A stretch of 64,000 nt of DNA. Origin: Pseudoduganella guangdongensis. GTDB taxonomy: Bacteria > Pseudomonadota > Gammaproteobacteria > Burkholderiales > Burkholderiaceae_D. Positions within the stretch are counted from its first letter, which is position 1. Each line of letters opens with the position of its first letter. The position numbers and the translations under genes are program-made. The stretch spans positions 248,001 to 312,000 of the forward strand of contig NZ_WWCJ01000006.1 in assembly GCF_009857475.1 (NCBI RefSeq). The letters are read 5' to 3'. Positions 54,268 to 63,298 of the stretch are shown piece after piece. The notes below the pieces were generated by a model, which had not been told where the DNA came from, did not search any database, and was given only the letters and a program-made list of their open reading frames with translations.

Positions 54268-55782
54268 TTAAACGACATGCGCAATTCGCGCAATCACGCG
54301 CTCCAGATCGAGCAGGCAGGTGCTGTGCGTGCTGCCATCCGCCTGCGGCAACTCGAGCACCTCGTTCGATTCGGACGACAGGCTTTGCTCGCCGGGCTTC
54401 TTCATCAACGAGGGTGTGGCGTAGCGCTTGCCGTCGTCTACGGTGACGATGTCGCACACCGCGTCGACCAGCAGGCCGTAGTGTTCGTCGCCGCGCTCGA
54501 TCACCAGCACCTTGCCGGCGCCCGCGCCCGGCGCCATGCCATACAGGCGGCGCAGGTCCACCAGGCTGATGAGTTTCTGGCGCAGGTTCAACACCCCGCA
54601 CAGGTAGTCCGGCATGCCGGGCGGGTGGCTGATGTCGCCCGCATGGTCGATGATCTCGCGCACCTGTTTCAGCTCCAGCGCGAACAGCTCGCCAACGTGG
54701 AAGCTCAGGTAGACCTTGCGCCCGGCCCGCTGGCGCGCGCCGCCGCCCTCTCCTGCCGCAGCGGCATCGACCGGGTACAGGTTGCGGTGGCCCAGGTCCA
54801 TCTCGCCGATCTCGCTGCGCGAGAAGATGCGGGCGTGATCGAGCAGGATCACGTCGTCTTCGCCGCTGCGCGCCACGCAGCCGGCGAACATGCCGCTGCG
54901 CGCCTTGCTCAGCAATGGGATGGGCAGCACTTCCTCATTGCTGAAATGCAGGATGCTTTCCACCGCATCGACCAGGAAGCCGACCGTGGCCTCGCCGATG
55001 TGGGCCACCAGGATGCGCTGCTCACCGGCGCTCGCGTCGGCCGCGCCAGCCTGGCCGCCGGCCAGCGCGGCAAAATCCACCACCGGCACTTGATGGCCGC
55101 GGAAATGCATGCGGCCGCGGCACAACGGGCCGGTGAGGACGGTCTGGTTCAGCTCCGGCACCCGCACGATTTCCTGGATCGCCTTCATCTCCATGGCGAA
55201 GCGGGCGCCGGCCGCGCGGAAGCTGATCGCATGGCGCCGCTCGCCCACCACGCGCAACTGGCGCCGCGTTTCGGCACCGGCCGCGCGCATCGACTGCACT
55301 TGCGGCACGTTCTCAATCCGCACCAGGCGCTCGATATCGAGCACCTGCACCAGGCGCCGTCCTTCGTCCAGCAAGATGGTGCCGGCTACTACCCCTTGTG
55401 TTGAATCCTCCGCATAACGCAACCGGCTGCGTTGCTCGGGTCGCACGCGCAGGATTTCACCGGTGGCGTGCACCAGCAAACCGACCTGCACATCCTGGTA
55501 ATCGATGATGGCGATCTTCTGCGTCGGCTCCGCCGCCGGCGCCGCCGGGTCGAACAGGCGCGCCAGGCTGACCACCGGGATCACGCTGCCGCGCAAGGTG
55601 AACATGCCGGCCAGATAGGGCGGCGCCAGCGGCACGCTGGTAATCCGCTCCGGGAAGTTGACCACCTCACGGATGGCCAGGGCCGGCAACGCAAATTCGT
55701 CGCCGCCCAGGATGAAGGAGCCAAACATCTCGATGGCCGGCGCACTTGCCGCCGCCGGCGCGACAACCCGCAGGGCGTCCAT
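54268..55782 (-). CDS. Triple-CheW-domain chemotaxis coupling protein
   Basis: A 504-residue soluble protein made of three CheW domains: about residues 18-160 (FILGGDEFALPALAIREVV; MFTLRGSVIPVVSLARLF), 185-325 (ISFRAAGARFAMEMKAIQEI; MHFRGHQVPVVDFAAL) and 350-490 (YLSFHVGELFALELKQVREI; GVLNLRQKLISLVDLRRLYG). It could dock several receptors or kinases at once. It begins three bases after the chemoreceptor gene and is translated with it. No CheA lies in the same operon. Confidence 0.92.
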   Translation of the reverse strand: MDALRVVAPAAASAPAIEMFGSFILGGDEFALPALAIREVVNFPERITSVPLAPPYLAGMFTLRGSVIPVVSLARLFDPAAPAAEPTQKIAIIDYQDVQVGLLVHATGEILRVRPEQRSRLRYAEDSTQGVVAGTILLDEGRRLVQVLDIERLVRIENVPQVQSMRAAGAETRRQLRVVGERRHAISFRAAGARFAMEMKAIQEIVRVPELNQTVLTGPLCRGRMHFRGHQVPVVDFAALAGGQAGAADASAGEQRILVAHIGEATVGFLVDAVESILHFSNEEVLPIPLLSKARSGMFAGCVARSGEDDVILLDHARIFSRSEIGEMDLGHRNLYPVDAAAAGEGGGARQRAGRKVYLSFHVGELFALELKQVREIIDHAGDISHPPGMPDYLCGVLNLRQKLISLVDLRRLYGMAPGAGAGKVLVIERGDEHYGLLVDAVCDIVTVDDGKRYATPSLMKKPGEQSLSSESNEVLELPQADGSTHSTCLLDLERVIARIAHVV

Positions 55783-55785
55783 GGC

Positions 55786-57486
55786 TTACACCACGAAGCC
55801 GGCGACGATCTTGTTCAACTCGCCCGCCCGGCTATTCAGGTTGGCGGTGGAGGCGGCAATGCTGTCGCAGCTGCCGGCCGACTGCTCCGCCGCCTCGGCG
55901 ATATGGTTGATGGCCACGCTCACCTCGCGCGCCGCCAGCAGCTCTTCGCGCGCCTCGTGCGAGATGTGGGCGATGGCCTCGCTGGTCTTGCCGACGCCCT
56001 TGACGATGCGGTCAAAGGCTTCGCTGGCCTGGTGCGAGATGGCGGTGCCGGTGTTGACCCGCTTGACCGACTCGTTGATCAGCTTGGAGATCTCCTTGGT
56101 CGCCTGCGAGGAGCGCTCGGCCAGCTTGCGCACCTCGTCCGCCACCACCGAGAAGCCCAGGCCATGCTCGCCGGCGCGCGCCGCTTCGATCGCGGCGTTG
56201 AATGCCAGCATATTGGTCTGGTTGGCAATATCGGAAATCACCTTGACGATTTCGCCAATGTCTTCCGAGGAGCGGTTGATCAGGTCCATGGCCTCGATCG
56301 AGCGCGCCACCGCCTTGGCGCCCGCCTCCGCCTCGTCCTGGGTGGCCTTGGCCAGGTCGTTGGCGTGGGCGGTGCTGGTGGCAATGGCGTCGATGGAGCG
56401 CGTCAGGCCATCGACCGAGGCATTCATTTCCTCGACCGTGGCGCCCAGCTCCTGCGAGCCGCCCGCCACCACGCTGGCGCGGCCGGCAATCGACTCGGCA
56501 TCCTCGGCAAAGGCGGTGGCCGACATCACCACCTGCCCGATCACGCCGCGCAGGTCGCCCATCATCTTGCCGATGCCGGCGCCCAACTGGTCCAGCGGCT
56601 CCTCGCCATGCACCGGCACGTCGGCGGTCAGGTCGCCCTTGCCCGCGCGCGCCACGGCGTCCAGCAGACGGTCGATCTTGGCCGCGTCGCTGGCCGCCTT
56701 GTCCTTGACGCCCTGCTCCATCAACACCTGCTCGGTGATGTCGGTAGCGAACTTGACGATCTTGAAAGGCTTGCCGTTCATGTCCAGGATCGGGTTGTAG
56801 GTGGCCTGGATCCAGATCTGCTTGCCGCCATTGCCGACCCGCTTATAGCGGCCGCTGTCGAACTCGCCCCGGTTCAGCTTTTGCCAGAAGCGCTTGTAGT
56901 CCATGCTGGCGGCATATTCGGTTTCGCAGAACATGCGGTGGTGTTCACCCCGGATGTCCTCCAGCGAGTAACCCATGGCGTCGAGGAAATTGGCGTTGGC
57001 GGTCAGGACGTGGCCGCCCATGTCGAACTCGATCACCGCCTGCGCCTTGTCCATGGCGCTGACCTTGCCCTCGTACTCGGCATTGCGCAGCTTGGCGGCG
57101 GTGACGTCGGTGGCGAACTTGATGACCTTGTAAGGCCGGCCTTCGGCATCGAACACCGGGTTATAGGAGGCATTGATCCAGATCTCGCGCCCGCCCTTGC
57201 CGACGCGCTTGTACTCGCCATGCTCAAAATGGCCGCCGCGCAGGCGCTCCCAGAACTGTTTATAGGCAGCGCTGGCCGCGAACTCGCTTTCGCAAAACAT
57301 CGAATGGTGGCGCCCCTGAATCTCATCGAGCGTATAGCCAACCGCATTCAGGAAGTTGTCGTTAGCGTGCAGGATGGTGCCATCGAGCTGGAATTCAATC
57401 ACCGCCTGTACCCGATTGAGGGCGGCGTTGATCGCCTGGAGTTCGACTTCCTGCAACTGGCTTTCCTGGATGGCTGGGCTGTTCAT
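55786..57486 (-). CDS. Soluble methyl-accepting chemoreceptor with two PAS domains
   Basis: A 566-residue receptor without membrane segments. Two PAS domains are tandem duplicates (about residues 25-135 and 147-257), each with [10 protein letters not shown] or [10 protein letters not shown] and [13 protein letters not shown] or [13 protein letters not shown], the Aer-type pattern. A HAMP-like region and a signalling hairpin follow, with [20 protein letters not shown] (near 425). The duplicate PAS blocks suggest binding of a cofactor such as flavin or haem. First gene of a two-gene operon. Confidence 0.92.
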   Translation of the reverse strand: MNSPAIQESQLQEVELQAINAALNRVQAVIEFQLDGTILHANDNFLNAVGYTLDEIQGRHHSMFCESEFAASAAYKQFWERLRGGHFEHGEYKRVGKGGREIWINASYNPVFDAEGRPYKVIKFATDVTAAKLRNAEYEGKVSAMDKAQAVIEFDMGGHVLTANANFLDAMGYSLEDIRGEHHRMFCETEYAASMDYKRFWQKLNRGEFDSGRYKRVGNGGKQIWIQATYNPILDMNGKPFKIVKFATDITEQVLMEQGVKDKAASDAAKIDRLLDAVARAGKGDLTADVPVHGEEPLDQLGAGIGKMMGDLRGVIGQVVMSATAFAEDAESIAGRASVVAGGSQELGATVEEMNASVDGLTRSIDAIATSTAHANDLAKATQDEAEAGAKAVARSIEAMDLINRSSEDIGEIVKVISDIANQTNMLAFNAAIEAARAGEHGLGFSVVADEVRKLAERSSQATKEISKLINESVKRVNTGTAISHQASEAFDRIVKGVGKTSEAIAHISHEAREELLAAREVSVAINHIAEAAEQSAGSCDSIAASTANLNSRAGELNKIVAGFVV

Positions 57487-57621
57487 GGGGAGGGCTCCTG
57501 TAGGGGGGTGTTGCCACTGGGAATTTCAGTATAGACGGCCCCCTCCCAGCATTTCTCACCATTTGTCACAGCAGGCGCGAATCGTTTCGATAGTTAAAAA
57601 CCTACTAAAGAAAAGTCACAC

Positions 57622-58443
57622 TTAGCGTTGTCGGCCCACAACGAAGCTCAAGCCCTGGGTGCTCCATTTGGGTTCGGCGTAGTACTGGCGCACCAGCCGG
57701 CTGTACTCGCCGCGCCCCACCAGGGCGCCGATCGCGTCCGCCAGGCGCGCCTGGTCGGCGGCGGGCACTGCCTGGCGATTCAGATAGATCCCGACCTGCG
57801 TCGGCTGCATGCCATTGACCTGGGTGATGGCCAGCGTGTCGGCCAGGCCGGCACGCTGCGCCGCCTCGGCAAAGACCGAGGGGCCGGCCAGCACGGCATC
57901 GAAACGGCCGCCGCCCAGCATGCGCGCCGCCGTGTCCGGGTCGGGCACCAGGGACAGGCGCGGCAGGCTGCCGGCCTCCGCCACCAGGCGCAAGTATTCG
58001 GGACCGTAGTTATTCCCGCGCACCGCGCCCAGGCGCAGGCCGCGCCGGCTGACCTCGTCCAGGCCGAGTTCGGGCGGCAGCTTGCCCGCCAGTGCGATCA
58101 GCATGGCGCGCGAGTTATACATATGGACGAAAAGGCCGAGCTTGTCGCGCTCGTCGGTGCGGGTAGTGCCGGGGATCAGGTCCACCGCGCCGTTTTCGAA
58201 CAGCACGAGGGCCCGGGCGCGCGGCACGGTGATGAATTCAAACTGGCAGCCGGTGCGGCTGGCCACCAGCTTGAGGAAGTCGGGAACAACACCGCCGATG
58301 CCGCCGTCCGCCTCGACCATCATATTGCGCCCCATGGGGCTGATGACGACTTTGACGGGACGGCTGCAGGCAGCCTGCGCCGTTGCCGCCAGTACCTGCA
58401 GCGACAACAGCAACAGGACTACCGGGCGGCGCAGGATGTTCAT
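57622..58443 (-). CDS. Periplasmic solute-binding protein (PAAT-like), first copy
   Basis: A 273-residue secreted protein with a signal peptide (about 1-24) and a type 3 solute-binding fold (VVPDFLKLVASRTGCQFEFI; DLIPGTTRTDERDKLGLF). It overlaps the tctA stop by four bases (ATGA) so it is read as the last gene of tctCBA, though its family differs from TctC. No amino acid permease is adjacent. It could be a binding or sensing component. Confidence 0.8.
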   Translation of the reverse strand: MNILRRPVVLLLLSLQVLAATAQAACSRPVKVVISPMGRNMMVEADGGIGGVVPDFLKLVASRTGCQFEFITVPRARALVLFENGAVDLIPGTTRTDERDKLGLFVHMYNSRAMLIALAGKLPPELGLDEVSRRGLRLGAVRGNNYGPEYLRLVAEAGSLPRLSLVPDPDTAARMLGGGRFDAVLAGPSVFAEAAQRAGLADTLAITQVNGMQPTQVGIYLNRQAVPAADQARLADAIGALVGRGEYSRLVRQYYAEPKWSTQGLSFVVGRQR

Positions 58444-59942
58444 TCTTCGTGGAAGGCCTCTTCCCGCTTTTTGCGCAAGGCCGGCGACAGCACCACCGCC
58501 AGGGCAATCGCCGCCAGCGCCAGCAAGGTGGCACTGATCGGACGATTCAGGAAGACCATCGGATCGCCGTGCGACAGCAGCAAGGCGCGCCGCAGGTATT
58601 CCTCCAGCATCGGGCCGATGATGAAGCCGAGCAGCATCGGCGCCGGCTCCGCATCCAGCTTGGCGCAAATATAGCCAAACAGGCCGAAGATCGCCATCAG
58701 CCAGACATCGAACTGGGCGTTGTTCAGGCTGAACACGCCAATCGCGCAGAACAGCAGGATGGCCGGGAACAGGCGGTGGTAAGGCACCGTGATCATCTTC
58801 ACCCACAGGCCGATCATCGGCAGGTTCAGCACCACCAGGAACAGGTTGCCGAACCACATCGACACGATCAGGCCCCAGAACAGTTCCGGCTTTTCGGTCA
58901 TCACGGCCGGGCCCGGGGTAATGCCCTGGATGATCATGGCGCCGATCATCAGCGCCATCACCGGGTTGGACGGAATGCCCAGGGTCAGCATCGGGATGAA
59001 GGAGGTCTGGGCGCCGGCATTGTTGGCCGCTTCCGGCGCCGCCACACCTTCAATGGCGCCGTGGCCAAACTCTTTCGAATTCGGCGACACCTTCTTCTCG
59101 ATCGAATAGGAGGCGAAGGAAGCCAGCATGGCGCCGCCGCCCGGCAGGATGCCGAGCAGCGAGCCGAGCGCGGTGCCGCGCAGCACCGGCGCCACGATGC
59201 GCTTGAAGTCTTCCTTGTTCAGCATCAGGCCCGACACCTTCTTCATCAGCAGGTGGCGCTCCTCGTCATGCTCCAGGTTGCGCACGATCTCGCCGATGCC
59301 GAACATGCCCATGGCCACAATGACGAAGCTGATGCCGTCCGCCAGCTCGGGGAAGTCGAAGGTATAGCGCTGTTGGCCGGAGTTGACGTCGGTACCGATC
59401 AGGCCCAGCAGCAGGCCGAGGATCACCATGCCCACCGCGTTCAGCAGCGAACCGCTGGCCAGCACCACGGCCGCGACCAGGCCCAGCGTCATCAGCGAGA
59501 AGTAGTCGGCCGGGCCGAACTTCAAGGCCAGGTCGGCCAGCGGCGGGGCGAAGCAGGCCACCACGATGGTCGCCACCGAGCCGGCGAAGAAGGAGCCCAG
59601 CGCGGCGGTCGCCAGCGCCTTGCCGGCTTGGCCCTTGCGCGCCATCTGGTAGCCGTCAATCGCGGTCACCACGGAGGATGACTCGCCCGGCAGGTTGACC
59701 AGGATGGCGGTGGTCGAACCGCCATACTGGGCGCCGTAATAAATACCGGCCAGCATGATCAGCGCCGCAATCGGTGGCAGGCCGAAGGTGGCCGGCAACA
59801 GCATGGCGATGGTGGCGATCGGACCCAGCCCCGGCAGCACGCCAACCGCGGTGCCGATGAAGACACCGAGCAGGCAGTACATCAGGTTGGTCAGGGTGAA
59901 CGCTGCCTCGAAGCCCAGGCTCAGGTTACTCAGGATTTCCAT
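58440..59942 (-). CDS. tctA: Tripartite tricarboxylate transporter large membrane subunit
   Basis: A 500-residue protein with about twelve hydrophobic segments, TctA family. The amino-end signature LPGLGPIATIAMLLP and the second LGILPGGGAMLASFASY are the paired loops of the family. It forms the channel with TctB using an ion gradient. It starts nine bases after tctB. Confidence 0.94.
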   Translation of the reverse strand: MEILSNLSLGFEAAFTLTNLMYCLLGVFIGTAVGVLPGLGPIATIAMLLPATFGLPPIAALIMLAGIYYGAQYGGSTTAILVNLPGESSSVVTAIDGYQMARKGQAGKALATAALGSFFAGSVATIVVACFAPPLADLALKFGPADYFSLMTLGLVAAVVLASGSLLNAVGMVILGLLLGLIGTDVNSGQQRYTFDFPELADGISFVIVAMGMFGIGEIVRNLEHDEERHLLMKKVSGLMLNKEDFKRIVAPVLRGTALGSLLGILPGGGAMLASFASYSIEKKVSPNSKEFGHGAIEGVAAPEAANNAGAQTSFIPMLTLGIPSNPVMALMIGAMIIQGITPGPAVMTEKPELFWGLIVSMWFGNLFLVVLNLPMIGLWVKMITVPYHRLFPAILLFCAIGVFSLNNAQFDVWLMAIFGLFGYICAKLDAEPAPMLLGFIIGPMLEEYLRRALLLSHGDPMVFLNRPISATLLALAAIALAVVLSPALRKKREEAFHEE

Positions 59943-59951
59943 TGTGGCCTC

Positions 59952-60410
59952 CTAGAAACCAAACCAGGGGCCGAGCGCGGGGATCGGCAAACCCAGGAGT
60001 TTAATGAACAGCAGGTAGCAGAAGCCGGCCAAGCCGACGGCCAGCAGCGCCCCCTCCTTCCAGTTGAACTTGGCATGGGCGTAGAAGCTGACCAGCACCA
60101 GGACGGCGGCGGCCGGCACCAGGCCGGCGCCGCGCATCAGGATACCGAACAGCACCACGGCCAGCAGCACCACGGCCAGCGGCCGCAGGTGCAGCTTTTC
60201 CATCGGCGCGCCATGGCGGAAGAAGGAGCGCACGATCCCGGCGGCACCGATCAGCGTCAGCAGGATGCCGAGGATGACCGGGAAGTAGGCCGGGCCCATA
60301 CGCCCGCCGCTGCCCATTTCCAGGTCGCCGCGCATGAACACGGCGCCCAGGCCAAAGGCTACGAAGATCGCCCCGATCCAGAAATCCTTCGGGTGGCGGA
60401 TTGCAGACAT
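59952..60410 (-). CDS. tctB: Tripartite tricarboxylate transporter small membrane subunit
   Basis: A 152-residue protein with four hydrophobic segments (for example FWIGAIFVAFGLGAVFM, YFPVILGILLTLIGAAGI), matching TctB in length and topology. It starts 10 bases after tctC and precedes tctA on the same strand. Confidence 0.88.
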   Translation of the reverse strand: MSAIRHPKDFWIGAIFVAFGLGAVFMRGDLEMGSGGRMGPAYFPVILGILLTLIGAAGIVRSFFRHGAPMEKLHLRPLAVVLLAVVLFGILMRGAGLVPAAAVLVLVSFYAHAKFNWKEGALLAVGLAGFCYLLFIKLLGLPIPALGPWFGF

Positions 60411-60420
60411 TCAGCTCTCC

Positions 60421-61395
60421 TTAGTCGGCGTAGACGCCGGCTTTGCTGATGATCGGCGACCAGCGGTCGATATCAGCCTTCAGGTGGGCGCGCAGCGCTT
60501 CCGGCGTGGCGCGTTTCTCTTCCACCGGCTCGGTGCCCAGGTCGGCGAAACGCTGCTTCACGGTCGGGTCTTTCAGCGCCACTTGCAGGGCGCCCACCAG
60601 GGAGTCGATCACCGGCTTCGGCGTGCCTTTCGGCGCGTACATGCCGTGCCACACGGCCACTTCAAAGCCTGGCAGACCGGCTTCGTTCAGGGTCGGCACG
60701 TCCGGCATGGACGGCACGCGCTTCTTGGTGGTCACACCGTACACCTTGATCTTGCCGCCCTTGATCTGGCTGGTGGTGTTGGTGGTCTGGTCGCACATGA
60801 AGTCCACCTGTCCGCCCAGCAGATCGTTCATGGCCGGACCGGTACCTTTATATGGCACGGTGGTCAGGTCGGTGGCGATGGCGGACATGAACAGCATGCC
60901 GCACAGGTGGGAAGCCGAACCCAGGCCGGCATTGGCGTAGGTCACCTTGGTGTTGTTGGCCTTCACATAGGCCAGCAGTTCCTTGAAGTCCTTGGCCGGG
61001 AAGTCCTTGCGCGCCACCAGGGTCATTGGCACGTCGGTCACCAGGCCGATCGGGTCGAAGCTGTCGATCGCGTTATAGCTTAATTTGCGGTACAGGGCCG
61101 GCGCGGTCGAGTGGCCGATGTGGTGCAGGAAGATGGTGTAGCCGTCCGGCGTGGCCTTGGCCGCGCGCGCCGCACCGATGGTGCCGCCGGCGCCGCCGAC
61201 GTTTTCCACCAGGATCTGCTGTTTCAGTTTGGCGCCCATGGATTGCGCCAGCAGGCGCGCCACGGTATCGGTTGGGCCGCCAGCGGCGAACGGCACGATC
61301 ATGGTGATCGGCTTGGTCGGATAGGTTTGGGCATAGGCGCTCGAGGCGCCGAAGAATACAACGCCAGCCAGTGCTGGCAGCATAAAGCGTTTCAT
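60421..61395 (-). CDS. tctC: Tripartite tricarboxylate transporter substrate-binding protein (Bug family)
   Basis: A 324-residue Bug-type periplasmic receptor. Signal peptide 1-22 (cut after AYA), mature start QTYPTKPITMIVPFAAGGPTD, and conserved GGAGGTIGAARAAKA and NAGLGSASHLCG. The start MKRFMLPA at 61395 has GGGAGA upstream; the frame is open further but only into the intergenic region. First gene of tctCBA; the ligand is unknown. Confidence 0.94.
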   Translation of the reverse strand: MKRFMLPALAGVVFFGASSAYAQTYPTKPITMIVPFAAGGPTDTVARLLAQSMGAKLKQQILVENVGGAGGTIGAARAAKATPDGYTIFLHHIGHSTAPALYRKLSYNAIDSFDPIGLVTDVPMTLVARKDFPAKDFKELLAYVKANNTKVTYANAGLGSASHLCGMLFMSAIATDLTTVPYKGTGPAMNDLLGGQVDFMCDQTTNTTSQIKGGKIKVYGVTTKKRVPSMPDVPTLNEAGLPGFEVAVWHGMYAPKGTPKPVIDSLVGALQVALKDPTVKQRFADLGTEPVEEKRATPEALRAHLKADIDRWSPIISKAGVYAD

Positions 61396-61582
61396 GGATG
61401 TCTCCCGTCCAATGGATGTTGTGTGTGGGGTGTTTGATGTTTGTTTTGTACTGGGTAGTGATGTTGTACCAGCAATTTTTATATGACACAAGTAAGGTCT
61501 TCTACGTAGTCGTACTGAGCTTTGCACACGCCCGCAGCCATGGATTGACATTGCCGGGTTAAGCGCAGAAGATGACTGCACC

Positions 61583-62329
61583 ATGGCGCCCAAGCTGCTC
61601 CCCATCCTCGCTGCGCTGGCGCTCCCTTCGGCAGCGCAGGCGGAATCCTTACAGCTGTTTACTGAGTACACGCCACCCGACATCATGCGCGACGGCGCGC
61701 GAATATACGGCATCTCTCCCGACAAGGTCAAAGAGATTATGTCGCGTGCGGGCATCAGTTACACGATCGAAGTCATGGCCTGGCGCCGCGCGTATGAACT
61801 GACCTTGCGCACGCCTGCTTCCTGCGTCTTTTCCACCTCGCGCACACCGGAGCGCGAAGCGCTATTTAAATGGATCGGTCCCTTGCGCGAAGTGGATTGG
61901 ACTTTGTACGGCCTGGCCAATGCGCCGTTTCAACTGACCAGGCTGGAGGATGCCAAGGGCTTGCGTATCGGCGGCTATGCCGGCGATGCGCGCGCCCAGT
62001 ACCTGCAGGCGCGCGGCTTCACGGTCGATACCGCCGGCGACAATTCATCCAACCCGCGCAAGCTGGTTGGCCGGCGCATCGACCTGTGGGTGGCCAGCAT
62101 TCCACTCGCCAGCGGCGTGCTGGCAAACGAAGGGTTGGCGGACAAGATCGTGCCGGTGCTCACCTTCCATACTTCGCGCACCTACCTGGCCTGCAACAAG
62201 AGCGTGCCCGACGATCAAGTCGCGGCCTTGAGCAACGCCATGAATGAGATTGTGAAAGACGGCACCGCCGCCGCGATCGACCGCAAGTACGCCAACTGGC
62301 GGCCGCCGCAGCAATCGCCACGCAATTGA
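61583..62329 (+). CDS. Periplasmic solute-binding protein (PAAT-like), second copy
   Basis: A 248-residue secreted protein; signal peptide 1-20 (AAQA), then LQLFTEYTPPDIM and a type 3 solute-binding core ending in IVKDGTAAAIDRKYANW. It is transcribed divergently from tctC across 187 bases in which no strong promoter pair was seen. No transporter partner is adjacent; ligand unknown. Confidence 0.8.
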   Translation: MAPKLLPILAALALPSAAQAESLQLFTEYTPPDIMRDGARIYGISPDKVKEIMSRAGISYTIEVMAWRRAYELTLRTPASCVFSTSRTPEREALFKWIGPLREVDWTLYGLANAPFQLTRLEDAKGLRIGGYAGDARAQYLQARGFTVDTAGDNSSNPRKLVGRRIDLWVASIPLASGVLANEGLADKIVPVLTFHTSRTYLACNKSVPDDQVAALSNAMNEIVKDGTAAAIDRKYANWRPPQQSPRN

Positions 62330-62363
62330 TTGCCAGCCCGGACGGAGCCGCATAGCCCGTCAA

Positions 62364-63158
62364 TTAATAAGAGGCCCACTTTTCGGCGATGTGCTTCAGC
62401 TCGCCGCGTTCGTTCAGCTTGCCCAATGCCTGGGCGATTCTGGCCTCGGTTTCTTTGGGAATATGCGGGCCAAGCATCATATAAAACACTTGCGCATCGA
62501 ATGTGGTCGGCAGCACACGCACTTTCCCTTCATGGCCGGATTTCCTGACTTCGGAATTTAAACCCGGTTGACGGTAAAAGAAAAATCGGCCCCTGCCGGC
62601 TAACAGTTTCTCGATATTGCCGCCAGTCGAACTGGCGGAGCTGTCGATTTTCAGATTGCCAGCATTCTTGAGGAAACTGACCGCCCCGCTGCCGCCATTC
62701 ACCAGAATAATGCCATCGCTTTTCAATTGGCGCACCTCACCCAGTGATTTCACATTCACCGAATCATCAGCGCGCACCAGGAAATGGTAAGTGACCACAA
62801 ATAACGGAGTTTCCAGAATCCGATAGGATGAAGTGCGCTCCTCATTTTTAATCAGGCCGCAAATAGCATCGAGCTGCCCCGCTGCCGTCATTGCCTCGAT
62901 TCTTTTCAAAGGAAGCCAGCGCTGCTCGCCGGTGAATTTAATGTCCGGGTCGATCTTTTCAATCGCACGGAATATATCCACGCAATTGCCGGCCACAATA
63001 TTCCCCTGCGCCACAAACTTTGGTTCGGAATCCAATTGCGCAGCCACTCGAACCGGTGGCAATTCGGCGGCCCGGCTGTCCGAAACAATGCGGGGGAATA
63101 AGTGAGCAGCGGCCAACAGTAGAATGAAAAACGAATGCCGGCTTCCATGGATATTCAT
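62364..63158 (-). CDS. Periplasmic solute-binding protein (PAAT-like), third copy
   Basis: A 264-residue secreted protein with a signal peptide (about 1-29) and type 3 solute-binding features (VRVAAQLDSEPKFVAQGN; GQLDAICGLIKNEERTSSY; LNERGELKHIAEKW). It is noticeably less GC-rich in codon choice than its neighbours, using more A/T-ending codons. A GAGGG site precedes the ATG. It ends 34 bases from the previous gene (convergent). Confidence 0.8.
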   Translation of the reverse strand: MNIHGSRHSFFILLLAAAHLFPRIVSDSRAAELPPVRVAAQLDSEPKFVAQGNIVAGNCVDIFRAIEKIDPDIKFTGEQRWLPLKRIEAMTAAGQLDAICGLIKNEERTSSYRILETPLFVVTYHFLVRADDSVNVKSLGEVRQLKSDGIILVNGGSGAVSFLKNAGNLKIDSSASSTGGNIEKLLAGRGRFFFYRQPGLNSEVRKSGHEGKVRVLPTTFDAQVFYMMLGPHIPKETEARIAQALGKLNERGELKHIAEKWASY

Positions 63159-63298
63159 GCGGTGCCCTCGATACGCGCCATGAATTCATTCTACACATTT
63201 TCCGCTCCCCAGGGCCGCCGCACCACCTTCAAGCCAGATGTTGGCTTGATTGCACCAGGCGCTGGCGCACTTCGGGAGCCCCTTCAGAGGGAAGCGGC

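Noticed and set aside
55432..57534. A 700-codon plus-strand ORF
   Set aside because: Antisense to the triple-CheW and chemoreceptor genes; composition is that of a GC3 shadow.
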